From positions 414,001 through 478,000 of the forward strand of contig RPFO01000022.1 of assembly GCA_009746045.1 (NCBI GenBank): DNA of 64,000 nt, in the 5' to 3' direction. The notes beneath the pieces are model-generated. The model saw only the letters and a program-made list of their open reading frames with translations, was not told the origin of the DNA and ran no database searches. Position numbers and translations under genes: made by a program. Positions within the stretch are counted from its first letter, which is position 1; the number at the start of each line of letters is the position of its first letter. Shown here piece after piece: positions 11,074 to 23,027 of this stretch. The DNA comes from Mesostigma viride. Taxonomy: Eukaryota > Streptophyta > Mesostigmatophyceae > Mesostigmatales > Mesostigmataceae.

Positions 11074-14000
11074 TCCATGTACGTAGACAAGCCATGATGA
11101 CCCCATGGGAGCCTGAATCCTCATCATTAAATACATAAATGCCACCCATGTACGTAGACGGGCCATGATGACACCAATGGAGCCTGAATCCTCATCATTA
11201 ATTACATAAATGCCAACCATGTACATACACGGGCAATGATGACACCATGGGAGCCTGAATCCTCATCATTAATTACATAAATGCCAACCATGTACGTAGG
11301 CCAGCCATGATGACACTGTGGGAGCCTGAATCCTCATCATTAATTTCATACATGCCAACAACACGTAGACGGGCCATAATGACACCACGGGAGCCTGAAT
11401 CCTGATCATTTTTTTTTCTTTGACATCCATGTACGTAGGCCAGCCATGATGACACCATGGGAGCCTGAATCCTCATCATTTTTTTTCTGAGACATCCATG
11501 TACGTAGGCCAGCCATGATGACACCATGGGAGCCTGAATCCTCATCATTAAATACATACATGCCATCCATGTACGTAGACAGGCCATGATGACACCATGG
11601 GAGCCTGAATCCTCATCATTTACTATTCCTTGACATCCATGTACGTAGACGGGCCATGATGACACCATGGGAGCCTGAATCCTCATCATTTTTTTTTCTT
11701 TGACATCCATGTACATACGTAGGCCAGCCATGATGACACCAATGGAGCCTGAATCCTCATCATTAATTACATACATGCCATCCATGTACGTAGACAGGCC
11801 ATGACATCTGACACCATGGGAGCCTGAATCCTCATCATTTACTATTCCTTGACATCCATGTACGTAGACGGGCCATGATGACACCATGGGAGCCTGAATC
11901 CTCATCATTTTTTTTTCTTTGACATCCATGTACATACGTAGGCCAGCCATGATGACACCAATGGAGCCTGAATCCTCATCATTAATTACATACATAAATG
12001 CCATGATCATCAATGACCCCATGGGAGCCTGAATCCTCATCATTAAATACATAAATGCCACGGTCCATGTACGTAGACGGGCCATGATGACACCAATGGA
12101 GCCTGAATCCTCATCATTAATTACATAAATGCCAACCATGTACATACACGGGCAATGATGACACCATGGGAGCCTGAATCCTCATCATTAATTACATAAA
12201 TGCCAACCATGTACGTAGGCCAGCCATGATGACACTATGGGAGCCTGAATCCTCATCATTAATTTCATACATGCCAACAACACGTAGACGGGCCATAATG
12301 ACACCACGGGAGCCTGAATCCTCATCATTTTTTTTCTTTGACATCCATGTACGTAGGCCAGCCATGATGACACCATGGGAGCCTGAATCCTCATCATTTT
12401 TTTTCTGAGACATCCATGTACGTAGGCCAGCCATGATGACACCATGGGAGCCTGAATCCTCATCATTAAATACATACATGCCATCCATGTACGTAGACAG
12501 GCCATGATGACACCATGGGAGCCTGAATCCTCATCATTTACTATTCCTTGACATCCATGTACGTAGACGGGCCATGATGACACCATGGGAGCCTGAATCC
12601 TCATCATTTTTTTTTCTTTGACATCCATGTACATACGTAGGCCAGCCATGATGACACCAATGGAGCCTGAATCCTCATCATTAATTACATACATGCCATC
12701 CATGTACGTAGACAGGCCATGACATCTGACACCATGGGAGCCTGAATCCTCATCATTTACTATTCCTTGACATCCATGTACGTAGACGGGCCATGATGAC
12801 ACCATGGGAGCCTGAATCCTCATCATTTTTTTTTCTTTGACATCCATGTACATACGTAGGCCAGCCATGATGACACCAATGGAGCCTGAATCCTCATCAT
12901 TAATTACATACATAAATGCCAACCATGTACATACACGGGCAATGATGACACCAATGGAGCCTGAATCCTCATCATTAATTACATAAATGCCAACCATGTA
13001 CATACACGGGCAATGATGACACCATGGGAGCCTGAATCCTCATCATTTTTTTTTTCTTTGACATCCATGTACATACGTAGGCCAGCCATGATGACACCAA
13101 TGGAGCCTGAATCCTCATCATTAATTACATACATGCCATCCATGTACGTAGACAAGCCATGATGACACCATGGGAGCCTGAATCCTCATCATTTACTATT
13201 CCTTGACATCCATGTACGTAGACGGGCCATGATGACACCAATGGAGCCTGAATCCTCTTCATTTTTTTTATGAGAGGATTCAGGTTACATAAATGCCAAC
13301 CATGTAGGTAGACAAGCCATGATGACACCATGGGAGCCTGAATCCTCATCATTACTTACATAAATGCCATCCATGTACGTAGACGGGCCATGATGACACC
13401 ATGGGAGCCTAAATCCTCATCATTAATTACAAAATCGCCATCCATGTACGTAGACGGGCCATGATGACACCATGGGAGCCTGAATCCTCATCATTTACTA
13501 TTCCTTGACATCCATGTACGTAGACGGGCCATGATGACACAATGGGAGCCTGAATCCTCATCATTAATTACATAAATGCCATTCATGTACGTACACGGGC
13601 CATGATGACACCATGGGAGCCTGAATCCTCATCATTAATTACATAAATGCCATCCATGTACGTACACGGGCCATGATGACACCATGGGAGCCTGAATCCT
13701 CATCATTATATACAAAAATGCCATCCATGTACGTACACGGGCAATGATGACACCATGGGAGCCTGAATCCTCATCATTAATTACAAAATCGCCATCCATG
13801 TACGTACACGGGCCATGATGACACCATGGGAGCCTGAATCCTCATCATTTACTATTCCTTGACATCCATGTACGTAGACGGGCCATGATGACACCATGCA
13901 TGGGAGCCTGAATCCTCATCATTAATTACATAAATGCCATTCATGTACGTACACGGGCCATGATGACACCATGGGAGCCTGAATCCTCATCATTAATTAC

Positions 14001-16958
14001 ATAAATGCCATCCATGTACGTACACGGCACATACATGCTCCATGGGAGCCTGAATCCTCATCAATAATTACATAAATGCCAACCATGTACGTAGACGGGC
14101 CATGATGACACCATGGGAGCCTGAATCCTCATCATTTTTTTTCTTTGACATCCATGTACATACGTAGGCCAGCCATGATGACACCAATGGAGCCTGAATC
14201 TTCATCATTAATTACATACATGCCATCCATGTACGTAGACAAGCCATGATGACACCATGGGAGCCTGAATCCTCATCATTTACTATTCCTTGACATCCAT
14301 GTACGTAGGCCAGCCATGATGACACCAATGGAGCCTGAATCCTCTTCATTTTTTTTATGAGAGGATTCAGGTTACATAAATGCCAACCATGTACGTAGAC
14401 AAGCCATGATGACACCATGGGAGCCTGAATCCTCATCATTTTTTTTTCTTTGACATCCATGTACGTAGGCCAGCCATGATGACACCATGGGAGCCTGAAT
14501 CCTCATCAATTTTTTTTCTTTGACATCCATGTACGTAGACGGGCCATGATGACACCATGGGAGCCTGAATCCTCATCATTAATTACATGAATGCCATTCA
14601 TGTACGTACACGGGCCATGATGACACCATGGGAGCCTGAATCCTCATCATTAATTACATAAATGCCATCCATGTACGTACACGGGCCATGATGACACCAT
14701 GGGAGCCTGAATCCTCATCATTTACTATTCCTTGACATCCATGTACGTAGGCCAGCCATGGAGACACCATGGGAGCCTGAATCCTCCTCATTAATTACAT
14801 AAATGCCAACCATGTAGGTAGACAAGCCATGATGACCCCATGGGAGCCTGAATCCTCATCATTAATTACATAAATGCCATCCATGTACGTAGACGGGCCA
14901 TGATGACACCATGGGAGCCTGAATCCTCATCATTAATTACATAAATGCCATTCATGTACGTAGGCCAGCCATGGAGACACCATGAGAGCCTGAATCCTCA
15001 TCATTAATTACATAAATGCCAACCATGTACGTAGACAAGCCATGATGACACCATGGGAGCCTGAATCCTCATCATTAATTACATAAATGCCAACCATGTA
15101 CGTAGACAAGCCATGATGACACCACAGGCCTGAATCCTCATCATTAATTACATACATGCCATCCATGTACGTAGACAGGCCATGATGACACCATGGGAGC
15201 CTGAATCCTCATCATTTACTATTCCTTGACATCCATGTACGTAGGCCAGCCATGGAGACACCATGGGAGCCTGAATCCTCCTCATTAATTACAGAAATGT
15301 TAACCATGTACGTAGACAAGCCATGATGACCCCATGGGAGCCTGAATCCTCATCATTAATTACATAAATGCCATCCATGTACGTAGACGGGCCATGATGA
15401 CACCATGGGAGCCTGAATCCTCATCATTAATTACATACATGCCATCGATGTACGTACACGGGCCATGATGACACCATGGGAGCCTGAATCCTCATCATTT
15501 TTTTTTCTTTGACATCCATGTACGTAGACGGGCCATGATGACACCATGGGAGCCTGAATCCTCATCATTAATTACATAAATGCCATTCATGTACGTAGAC
15601 GGGCCATGATGACACCATGGGAGCCTGAATTCTCATCATTTACTATTCCTTGACATCCATGTACGTAGGCCAGCCATGGAGACAACATGGGAGCCTGAAT
15701 CCTCCTCATTAATTACATAAATGCCAACCATGTACGTAGACAAGCCATGATGACCCCATGGGAGCCTGAATCCTCATCATTAATTACATAAATGCCATCC
15801 ATGTACGTAGACGGGCCATGATGACACCATGGGAGCCTGAATCCTCATTATTATATACAAAAATGCCATCCATGTACGTACACGGGCAATGATGACACCA
15901 TGGGAGCCTGAATCCTCATCATTAATTACATAAATGCCATTCATGTACGTAGACATGACATGATGACACCATGGGAGCCTGAATCCTCATCATTAATTAC
16001 ATACATGCCATCCATGTACGTACACGGGCCATGATGACACCATGGGAGCCTGAATCCTCATCATTTTGTTTTCTTTGACATCCATGTACGTAGACGGGCC
16101 ATGATGACACCATGGGAGCCTGAATCCTCATCATTAATTACATACATGCCATCCATGTACGTAGGCCAGCCATGATGACACCATGGGAGCCTGAATCCTC
16201 ATCATTTACTATTCCTTGACATCCATGTACGTAGGCCAGCCATGGAGACACCATGGGAGCCTGAATCCTCCTCGTTAATTACATAAATGCCAACCATGTA
16301 CGTAGACAAGCCATGATGACCCATGGGAGCCTGAATCCTCATCATTTACTATTCCTTGACATCCATGTACGTAGACGGGCCATGATGACACCATGGGAGC
16401 CTGAATCCTCATCATTTACTATTCCTTGACATCCATGTACGTAGACGGGCCATGATGACACCATGGGAGCCTGAATTCTCATCATTTACTATTCCTTGAC
16501 ATCCATGTACGTAGGCCAGCCATGGAGACAACATGGGAGCCTGAATCCTCCTCATTAATTACATAAATGCCAACCATGTACGTAGACAAGCCATGATGAC
16601 CCCATGGGAGCCTGAATCCTCATCATTAATTACATAAATGCCATCCATGTACGTAGACGGGCCATGATGACACCATGGGAGCCTGAATCCTCATTATTAT
16701 ATACAAAAATGCCATCCATGTACGTACACGGGCAATGATGACACCATGGGAGCCTGAATCCTCATCATTAATTACATAAATGCCATTCATGTACGTAGAC
16801 ATGACATGATGACACCATGGGAGCCTGAATCCTCATCATTAATTACATACATGCCATCCATGTACGTACACGGGCCATGATGACACCATGGGAGCCTGAA
16901 TCCTCATCATTTTTTTTTCTTTGACATCCATGTACGTAGACGGGCCATGATGACACCA
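11074..16958. repeat. 71-bp satellite array, left block
   Basis: A long head-to-tail array. The conserved part of each unit is CCATGTACGTAGACGGGCCA followed by TGATGACACCATGGGAGCCT and GAATCCTCATCATT. It is followed by one of three spacer types: an AATTACATAAATGCCAT type, a TACTATTCCTTGACAT type, or a T-run plus CTTTGACAT type. Units are also swapped between variants (GTAGGCCAGCC, GTAGACAAGCC, GTACACGGGCC). Larger blocks recur, for example near 11.3-12.0 kb and again near 12.2-12.9 kb, showing higher-order amplification. Long minus-strand ORFs (MMRIQAPMVSSW type) are artefacts of the repeat. Confidence 0.95.
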
Positions 16959-17484
16959 TTAATTAATTAATTAATTAAACTCGTGCTCCCGTTGGGGAGT
17001 CACGGAGCACCGAAGTGCTTTTAATCCCTGTGTGTGCACTACAGGAGAAAGGGCAGAGACCCCCAGTCTCCTTCATGCCAAAGGCATGCCACAGCTGCAA
17101 TCGGGCGCGGCTAGCTAAAAGGACAGGCTAACGATCCGGCAAACTGTGGGTGCAATAAGACCCATGTGAGCATATCATAGCAAGGAGCGTGGGCAAGTAA
17201 TCTGAACATAGCCAGGGCGTAGCATGGCTGTACTAGGACTAGGCTATGGCTGGTTGTGTACCGTGCGTTGGCGGCACGTGACTAGGTGTGTTGGCACAGC
17301 TAGGCAACATTCTAGGCATGGCTGCCTTAGCGGCAGTGACGCCAATGGTTACAAGCTAGGGCTATTGCTATTCTAGCCCGCTGGGGGCGTCCACATCTTG
17401 TGGTTGATCATCAGGTCCCCGCCCCTCCAGTACACCTTGGGCTTCTGGGGGTCCTGCTTATGGCGGAGGTATTCCGGCCACAGG
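16959..17484 (-). mobile_element. 5'-truncated non-LTR retrotransposon copy inside the satellite
   Basis: A 526-base non-satellite insertion sits between two copies of TGACACCA (16,951-16,958 and 17,485-17,492), an 8-bp target-site duplication. Read on the minus strand it starts within a coding C-terminus, runs through a 3' untranslated region and ends in a (TTAA)n tail at 16,959-16,978. This is the signature of a truncated LINE inserted by target-primed reverse transcription. It shows that the satellite is exposed to retrotransposition after its amplification. Confidence 0.85.
17373..17484 (-). pseudogene. C-terminal fragment of a LINE ORF
   Basis: The minus strand encodes a 36-residue tail, LWPEYLRHKQDPQKPKVYWR then GGDLMINHKMWTPPAG, before a TAG. 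The fragment begins abruptly at the 5' truncation point and has no start of its own. I assign it to a retrotransposon because of the (TTAA)n tail and the flanking duplication, not because I recognise the peptide. Confidence 0.6.
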
Positions 17485-20427
17485 TGACACCATGGGAGCC
17501 TGAATCCTCATCATTAATTACATACATGCCATCCATGTACGTAGGCCAGCCATGATGACACCATGGGAGCCTGAATCCTCATCATTTACTATTCCTTGAC
17601 ATCCATGTACGTAGGCCAGCCATGGAGACACCATGGGAGCCTGAATCCTCCTCGTTAATTACATAAATGCCAACCATGTACGTAGACAAGCCATGATGAC
17701 CCCATGGGAGCCTGAATCCTCATCATTAAATACTATTCCTTGACATCCATGTACGTAGACGGGCCATGATGACACCATGGGAGCCTGAATCCTCTTCATT
17801 AATTACATAAATGCCAACCATGTACGTAGACGGGCCATGATGACACCATGGGAGCCTGAATCCTCATCATTTTTTTTATGAAACATCCATGTACGTAGGC
17901 CAGCCATGATGACACCATGGGAGCCTGAATCCTCATCATTTTTTTTTCTTTGACATCCATGTACGTAGACGGGCCATGATGACACCATGGGAGCCTGAAT
18001 CCTCATCATTTACTATTCCTTGACATCCATGTACGTACACGGGCCATGATGACACCATGGGAGCCTGAATCCTCATCATTTACTATTCCTTGACATCCAT
18101 GTACGTAGGCCAGCCATGGAGACACCATGGGAGCCTGAATCCTCCTCGTTAATTACATAAATGCCAACCATGTACGTAGACAAGCCATGATGACACCATG
18201 GGAGCCTGAATCCTCATCATTTACTATTCCTTGACATCCATGTACGTAGACGGGCCATGATGACACCATGGGAGCCTGAATCCTCATCATTAATTACATA
18301 AATGCCAACCATGTACGTAGACGGGCATTGATGACACCATGGGAGCCTAAATCCTCCTCATTAATTACATAAATGCCATCCATGTACGTAGGCCAGCCAT
18401 GGAGACACCATGGGAGCCTGAATCCTCATCATTAAATACATACATGCCATCCATGTACGTAGACAGGCCATGATGACACCATGGGAGCCTGAATCCTCAT
18501 CATTAATTACATACTTGCCATTCATGTACGTAGACGGGCCATGGAGACACCATGGGAGCCTGAATCCTCATCATTTACTATTCCTTGACATCCATGTACG
18601 TAGACGGGCCATGATGACACCATGGGAGCCTGAATCCTCCTCATTAATTACATAAATGCCAACCATGTAGGTAGACAAGCCATGATGACCCCATGGGAGC
18701 CTGAATCCTCATCATTAATTACATAAATGCCATCCATGTACGTAGACGGGCCATGATGACACCATGGGAGCCTGAATCCTCATCATTAATTACATAAATG
18801 CCATTCATGTACGTAGGCCAGCCATGGAGACACCATGGGAGCCTGAATCCTCATCATTAATTACATAAATGCCAACCATGTACGTAGACAAGCCATGATG
18901 ACACCATGGGAGCCTGAATCCTCATCATTAATTACATAAATGCCAACCATGTACGTAGACGGGCCATGATGACACCATGGGAGCCTGAATCCTCATCATT
19001 TTTTTTATGAAACATCCATGTACGTAGACAGGCCATGATGACACCATGGGAGCCTGAATCCTCATCATTTACTATTCCTTGACATCCATGTACGTAGGCC
19101 AGCCATGGAGACACCATGGGAGCCTGAATCCTCCTCATTAATTACAGAAATGTTAACCATGTACGTAGACAAGCCATGATGACCCCATGGGAGCCTGAAT
19201 CCTCATCATTAATTACATAAATGCCATCCATGTACGTAGACGGGCCATGATGACACCATGGGAGCCTGAATCCTCATCATTAATTACATACATGCCATCG
19301 ATGTACGTACACGGGCCATGATGACACCATGGGAGCCTGAATCCTCATCATTTTTTTTTCTTTGACATCCATGTACGTAGACGGGCCATGATGACACCAT
19401 GGGAGCCTGAATCCTCATCATTAATTACATAAATGCCATTCATGTACGTAGACGGGCCATGATGACACCATGGGAGCCTGATTTCTCATCATTTACTATT
19501 CCTTGACATCCATGTACGTAGGCCAGCCATGGAGACAACATGGGAGCCTGAATCCTCCTCATTAATTACATAAATGCCAACCATGTACGTAGACGGGCCA
19601 TGATGACACCATGGGAGCCTGAATCCTCCTCGTTAATTACATAAATGCCATCCATGTACGTAGACGGGCCATGATGACACCATGGGAGCCTGAATCCTCA
19701 TTATTATATACAAAAATGCCATCCATGTACGTACACGGGCCATGATGACACCATGGGAGCCTGAATCCTCATCATTAATTACATAAATGCCATTCATGTA
19801 CGTAGACATGACATGATGACACCATGGGAGCCTGAATCCTCATCATTAATTACATACATGCCATCCATGTACGTACACGGGCCATGATGACACCATGGGA
19901 GCCTGAATCCTCATCATTTTTTTTTCTTTGACATCCATGTACGTAGACGGGCCATGATGACACCATGGGAGCCTGAATCCTCATCATTAATTACATACAT
20001 GCCATCCATGTACGTAGGCCAGCCATGATGACACCATGGGAGCCTGAATCCTCATCATTTACTATTCCTTGACATCCATGTACGTAGGCCAGCCATGGAG
20101 ACACCATGGGAGCCTGAATCCTCCTCGTTAATTACATAAATGCCAACCATGTACGTAGACAAGCCATGATGACCCCATGGGAGCCTGAATCCTCATCATT
20201 TACTATTCCTTGACATCCATGTACGTAGACGGGCCATGATGACACCATGGGAGCCTGAATCCTCTTCATTAATTACATAAATGCCAACCATGTACGTAGA
20301 CGGGCCATGATGACACCATGGGAGCCTGAATCCTCATCATTTTTTTTATGAAACATCCATGTACGTAGGCCAGCCATGATGACACCATGGGAGCCTGAAT
20401 CCTCATCATTTTTTTTTCTTTGACATC
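17485..20427. repeat. 71-bp satellite array, right block
   Basis: Continuation of the same satellite after the LINE insertion, with the same three spacer types. Blocks from the left part recur here: the rare variant ACAGAAATGTTAACC appears at about 15,291 and again at about 19,142 with similar neighbours. This indicates duplication of segments of a kilobase or more. Across both blocks there are roughly 120 units. The array ends in mid-unit after CTTTGACATC. Confidence 0.95.
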
Positions 20428-20440
20428 AACCGCTTCGCGA
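20420..20440. other. Junction between host satellite and viral DNA
   Basis: Within a few bases the sequence changes from satellite (ending TTTCTTTGACATC) to unrelated GC-rich DNA (AACCGCTTCGCGACGTGACC). No transition sequence, transposon end or duplicated target is visible on the left, and the right end of the viral block is outside the window. It may be a true integration boundary or an assembly join. Confidence 0.6.
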
Positions 20441-20686
20441 CGTGACCCCGAGGGACCTTCCCGTACGCTTCCCGTACGCTTCCCGGTAGTTCGCGGTAGT
20501 TCCTACTAGTTGCTAGTTAGTTCCCAGGGAGGGGTGTGGATAGTTCCCAGGGTCTATGGATTTCCCAGGAAATTGGGAGAAGTTCCCAGGAAATCCGATG
20601 AGATCAGGGACTTTCCAGGGACCCAAGGGTGTGCGCCAGGGTCCAGGACATTCCACGTGTCCGGGGACCCAGGGACAGTCCGGATG
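20428..20686. other. Non-coding terminal stretch of the viral block
   Basis: GC-rich DNA with short degenerate repeats (CCCGTACGCTTCCCGTACGC, GGTAGTTC, TTCCCAGG) that grade into the 28-bp array. No gene is supported; reading frames here run through repeats in all phases. Confidence 0.55.
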
Positions 20687-20910
20687 TCCGCGGGACCGAG
20701 GGACATTCCAGACGTCCGCGGGACCGAGGGACATTCCAGACGTCCGCAGGACCGAGGGACATTCCAGATGTCCGCAGGACCGACGGACATCCCAGATGTC
20801 CGCAGGACCGACGGACATCCCAGATGTCCGCTGGACCGAGGGACATTCCAGATGTCCGCGGGACCGAGGGACATTCCAGACGTCCGCGGGACCGAGGGAC
20901 ATTCCAGACG
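20687..20910. repeat. 28-bp tandem repeat, eight copies
   Basis: Eight exact-length copies of a 28-base unit (TCCGCGGGACCGAGGGACAT followed by TCCAGACG), with G/A/T and G/C changes in the middle copies. The unit length is not a multiple of three, so the array is open in all frames and produces four or more spurious ORFs. There are no unique spacers, so it is not a CRISPR array. It lies at the left end of the viral block, where terminal tandem repeats would not be surprising. Confidence 0.95.
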
Positions 20911-21094
20911 TCCGCGACGGGCAGGCGGGTATCCAGGGAGTGTGGTGTCGTAACCGCAATTCGGACGACGCCATATGGCTTGTCATACACCCGCCACGTG
21001 GCGCATATGGATTGGAGGGAAGTACGTGGAGGTCGGGGAACCACGGGGAGTACGAGGGAAAAATGTGTACGGGGGAAGTATCCGGAACTCCCAC

Positions 21095-21646
21095 ATGACC
21101 GTCGCGTCGCCGTACCACAGGCGGGAAGGTGCCGCGCCCGACGCCCGCCGAAAGCGAATGCTGCAGCTCGCCGCCGCGCAGGGGATCCCGCCGGCCGTGC
21201 AGCAGTCGTCCGGGTTCCTCCAGACCGCGTTCAACGGCGTGCTCAAGCTGCTGTTCCGGAAAGTGGGCTCGAAGATTATCCGCGAGGCGATCAAGCGGGA
21301 GGGGGGTCTCCAGGCCCTCCTAAAGTTCAATTCGCCCCTTAAAGCTTTTAACATGGGCGGGCTGCAGAGCTACCTCGGCACCAAAGGGGCGCGCGTGGCC
21401 AGGGCGGTGCGGATCGGCATCCGCGTCGTACGCATTGTCATGATGGTCGGGTACGTCATACCCAAGGGACTCGAGGAGTTCGACGTGATGGAGCTCGCGG
21501 CCGGGACCGCGGCCGACGGGTACGACCGCACGCACGACGCGATCGTCGGGATCGAGGGGGACGAGGACGAGGAGCTGGCGGCGCTCGCGGCGGCGGGCGC
21601 GGTCGAGGAGGAGCTGTCCGTCGACGACGAGATCGTCTATTTTTAG
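21095..21646 (+). CDS. Hypothetical protein with amphipathic membrane-like helix and acidic tail
   Basis: 183 residues from the ATG at 21,095 (MTVASPYHRREG); an earlier in-frame ATG would place the start inside a region that looks non-coding. The N-terminal third is basic. Residues around 110-130 (GARVARAVRIGIRVVRIVMM then VGYVIPKG) form a positively charged amphipathic or membrane-seeking helix. The last 40 residues are Asp/Glu-rich and end DDEIVYF. The codon use matches the other viral genes. It lies 66 bases upstream of the next gene on the same strand. I do not recognise a family; a small virion or membrane-associated protein is plausible. Confidence 0.65.
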   Translation: MTVASPYHRREGAAPDARRKRMLQLAAAQGIPPAVQQSSGFLQTAFNGVLKLLFRKVGSKIIREAIKREGGLQALLKFNSPLKAFNMGGLQSYLGTKGARVARAVRIGIRVVRIVMMVGYVIPKGLEEFDVMELAAGTAADGYDRTHDAIVGIEGDEDEELAALAAAGAVEEELSVDDEIVYF

Positions 21647-21711
21647 CCGACGGGCCCGGCGGCGGCGGCGAAATCTTCTGCGCGAATCGTATCCGGATCC
21701 GGACCCGAACC

Positions 21712-22188
21712 ATGTCCGACGTGCGCGTGCTGACGATCCACTCCGACGCGGCGAACGTGACCGACGCGACCACGAGCGCGGCCAACGAGTGGCTCGTGAC
21801 CGTGTCGGCCGACGAGTCCGCGCCTTTGCTCGGCCCGCGGTGGAAGATGCATCTGCTCTACGCGTGCGTGAAGGGCTTCGTGCCCGCGGGCACCAGCCGG
21901 GTCGTGGGGATCTACTCGGACGGGTTCCTCGGGGCGGCGGACGGGGGGATGACGCTGTTGGCGGCCGAGACGGCGCTCTCGAACCTCGCGTCCGACGTCA
22001 CCGTGGTCAACCAGCAGAATTACTTGCCCGTCGCGAACCCGCGGCTGCTCAGGGACGGGGGCTCGTTCCGCGTGCGCATGTGCCACCTGGACGCGGCCAG
22101 CCCGCTGACCGCGGGCGCGCGGCCCGTCGTGGGCGACTGGACGCTCGTGCTGCGGCTCGAGATGCTGGGCAGCAAGCCGCGGACGTGA
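21712..22188 (+). CDS. Hypothetical beta-rich protein, possible virion component
   Basis: 158 residues (MSDVRVLTIHSDAANVTDAT). Alternating hydrophobic strands and phrases such as NEWLVTVSADES, VVGIYSDGFLG and GDWTLVLRLEMLGSKPRT suggest a compact beta-sandwich. Similar strand patterns occur in the other putative structural proteins in this block (25,088 and 33,298 genes). There is no signal peptide or membrane span. It is the second of two plus-strand genes at the left end, 66 bases after the first, and is followed by 2.4 kb of repeats. Function unknown; a capsid decoration or fibre protein is one possibility. Confidence 0.7.
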   Translation: MSDVRVLTIHSDAANVTDATTSAANEWLVTVSADESAPLLGPRWKMHLLYACVKGFVPAGTSRVVGIYSDGFLGAADGGMTLLAAETALSNLASDVTVVNQQNYLPVANPRLLRDGGSFRVRMCHLDAASPLTAGARPVVGDWTLVLRLEMLGSKPRT

Positions 22189-22280
22189 GCGCGCGCGGGC
22201 GCCGGCGGAGACGAGGGGCGGAGGGTGGCCAGAGGGGGAGGTGCACGATGGCGGACTCGGTTCGGATGTGAGCTTACTCG

Positions 22281-22660
22281 GGCTGATTCCTCTGGAAGGA
22301 GAGATCACAGTGTAAATCCTCTCTGATGTGAGACGATTCGGGCTGCTTCCTCTGGACACGAGGTGCGTGATGGCTGATTCCTCTGGGGAGAAGTGCGTGA
22401 TGTTTGCTTCATCTGGACAGGAGGTGTGTGATGGCTGATTCCTCTGGAAGGAAGAGATCACAAGGTGATTCATCTGCAGAGGAAGACGTCGCCGGGCTGA
22501 TTCCTCTGGAAGGAAGAGATCACAAGGTGATTCATCTGCAGAGGAAGACGTCGCCGGGCTGATTCCTCTGGACACGAGGTTGCTTCATCTGCAGAGGAAG
22601 TCGTAACAGGGGTGATTCCTCTGGAGACGAGGTCCTGCAGAGGAAGACGTCGCCGGGCGA
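22281..22660. repeat. Direct repeats around CTGATTCCTCTGG, including a 62-bp tandem pair
   Basis: The motif CTGATTCCTCTGG and its TTCATCTG(G/C)A relatives recur about a dozen times. Two perfect 62-base copies are adjacent (22,434-22,495 and 22,496-22,557), and partial copies lie on both sides. The minus strand is open across it (LPEESA and QMNHLVISS repeats), but this reflects the repeat and not a gene. Confidence 0.85.
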
Positions 22661-22681
22661 TTCCTCTGGACGAAGGCGAGA

Positions 22682-22990
22682 TTCGGCTCGGCCGGTGTAG
22701 ATTGCCACGTGGAGAGGTTCTATTGGACGGGAGCTTTGGCGCGGCCGGTGTAGAGTGCCACGTGGCGCGATTCTATTGGTTACGAAATTTGGCGCGGCCG
22801 GTGTGGAGCGTGGCCGTGGGGGAGTGGAAGGGGCGCGGGGAGGCCACGGGGAGCCACGGGAAGGCGGGGGAGGCCACGGGGAGGCCACGGGGAGTCACGG
22901 GGAAGGAGGGGAAGGCGGAGGCGTAACCGAAATTCGGCGAATCCGATTGGACGCGAGAATTGGCGCCGTTGACATAGAGAGTGCCACGTG
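22682..22990. promoter_or_regulatory. Repeated promoter-like modules (E2F-like, CACGTG and inverted CCAAT boxes)
   Basis: A 53-base period module is present at about 22,682 and 22,735, with a partial third copy from 22,788. A more distant copy lies near 22,945-22,995. A full module holds TTTGGCGC (an E2F-type core), GCGGCCGGTGTAGAGTG, the palindrome CCACGTGG and then TCTATTGG (inverted CCAAT). No gene starts immediately downstream, so activity is not shown. Alternative explanation: a simple GC-rich repeat in which such boxes arise by chance. Confidence 0.4.
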
Positions 22991-23027
22991 GCGTCGACGG
23001 ATTTGACGGAACTATAAGCGCCGCGCC

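Noticed and set aside
11035..19138. Long minus-strand and some plus-strand ORFs of the MMRIQAPMVSSW or MMTPWEPESSS type
   Set aside because: They are translations of the 71-bp satellite, change frame with spacer type and have no independent coding signal.
20687..20910. CRISPR array
   Set aside because: The 28-bp copies abut with no spacers, there are no cas genes, and the setting is eukaryotic or viral.
20510..21342. Several overlapping ORFs with a repeated PRDIPDVRGTEGHSRRP-like peptide
   Set aside because: The 28-bp repeat is open in all frames and on both strands; the real gene begins after it at 21,095.
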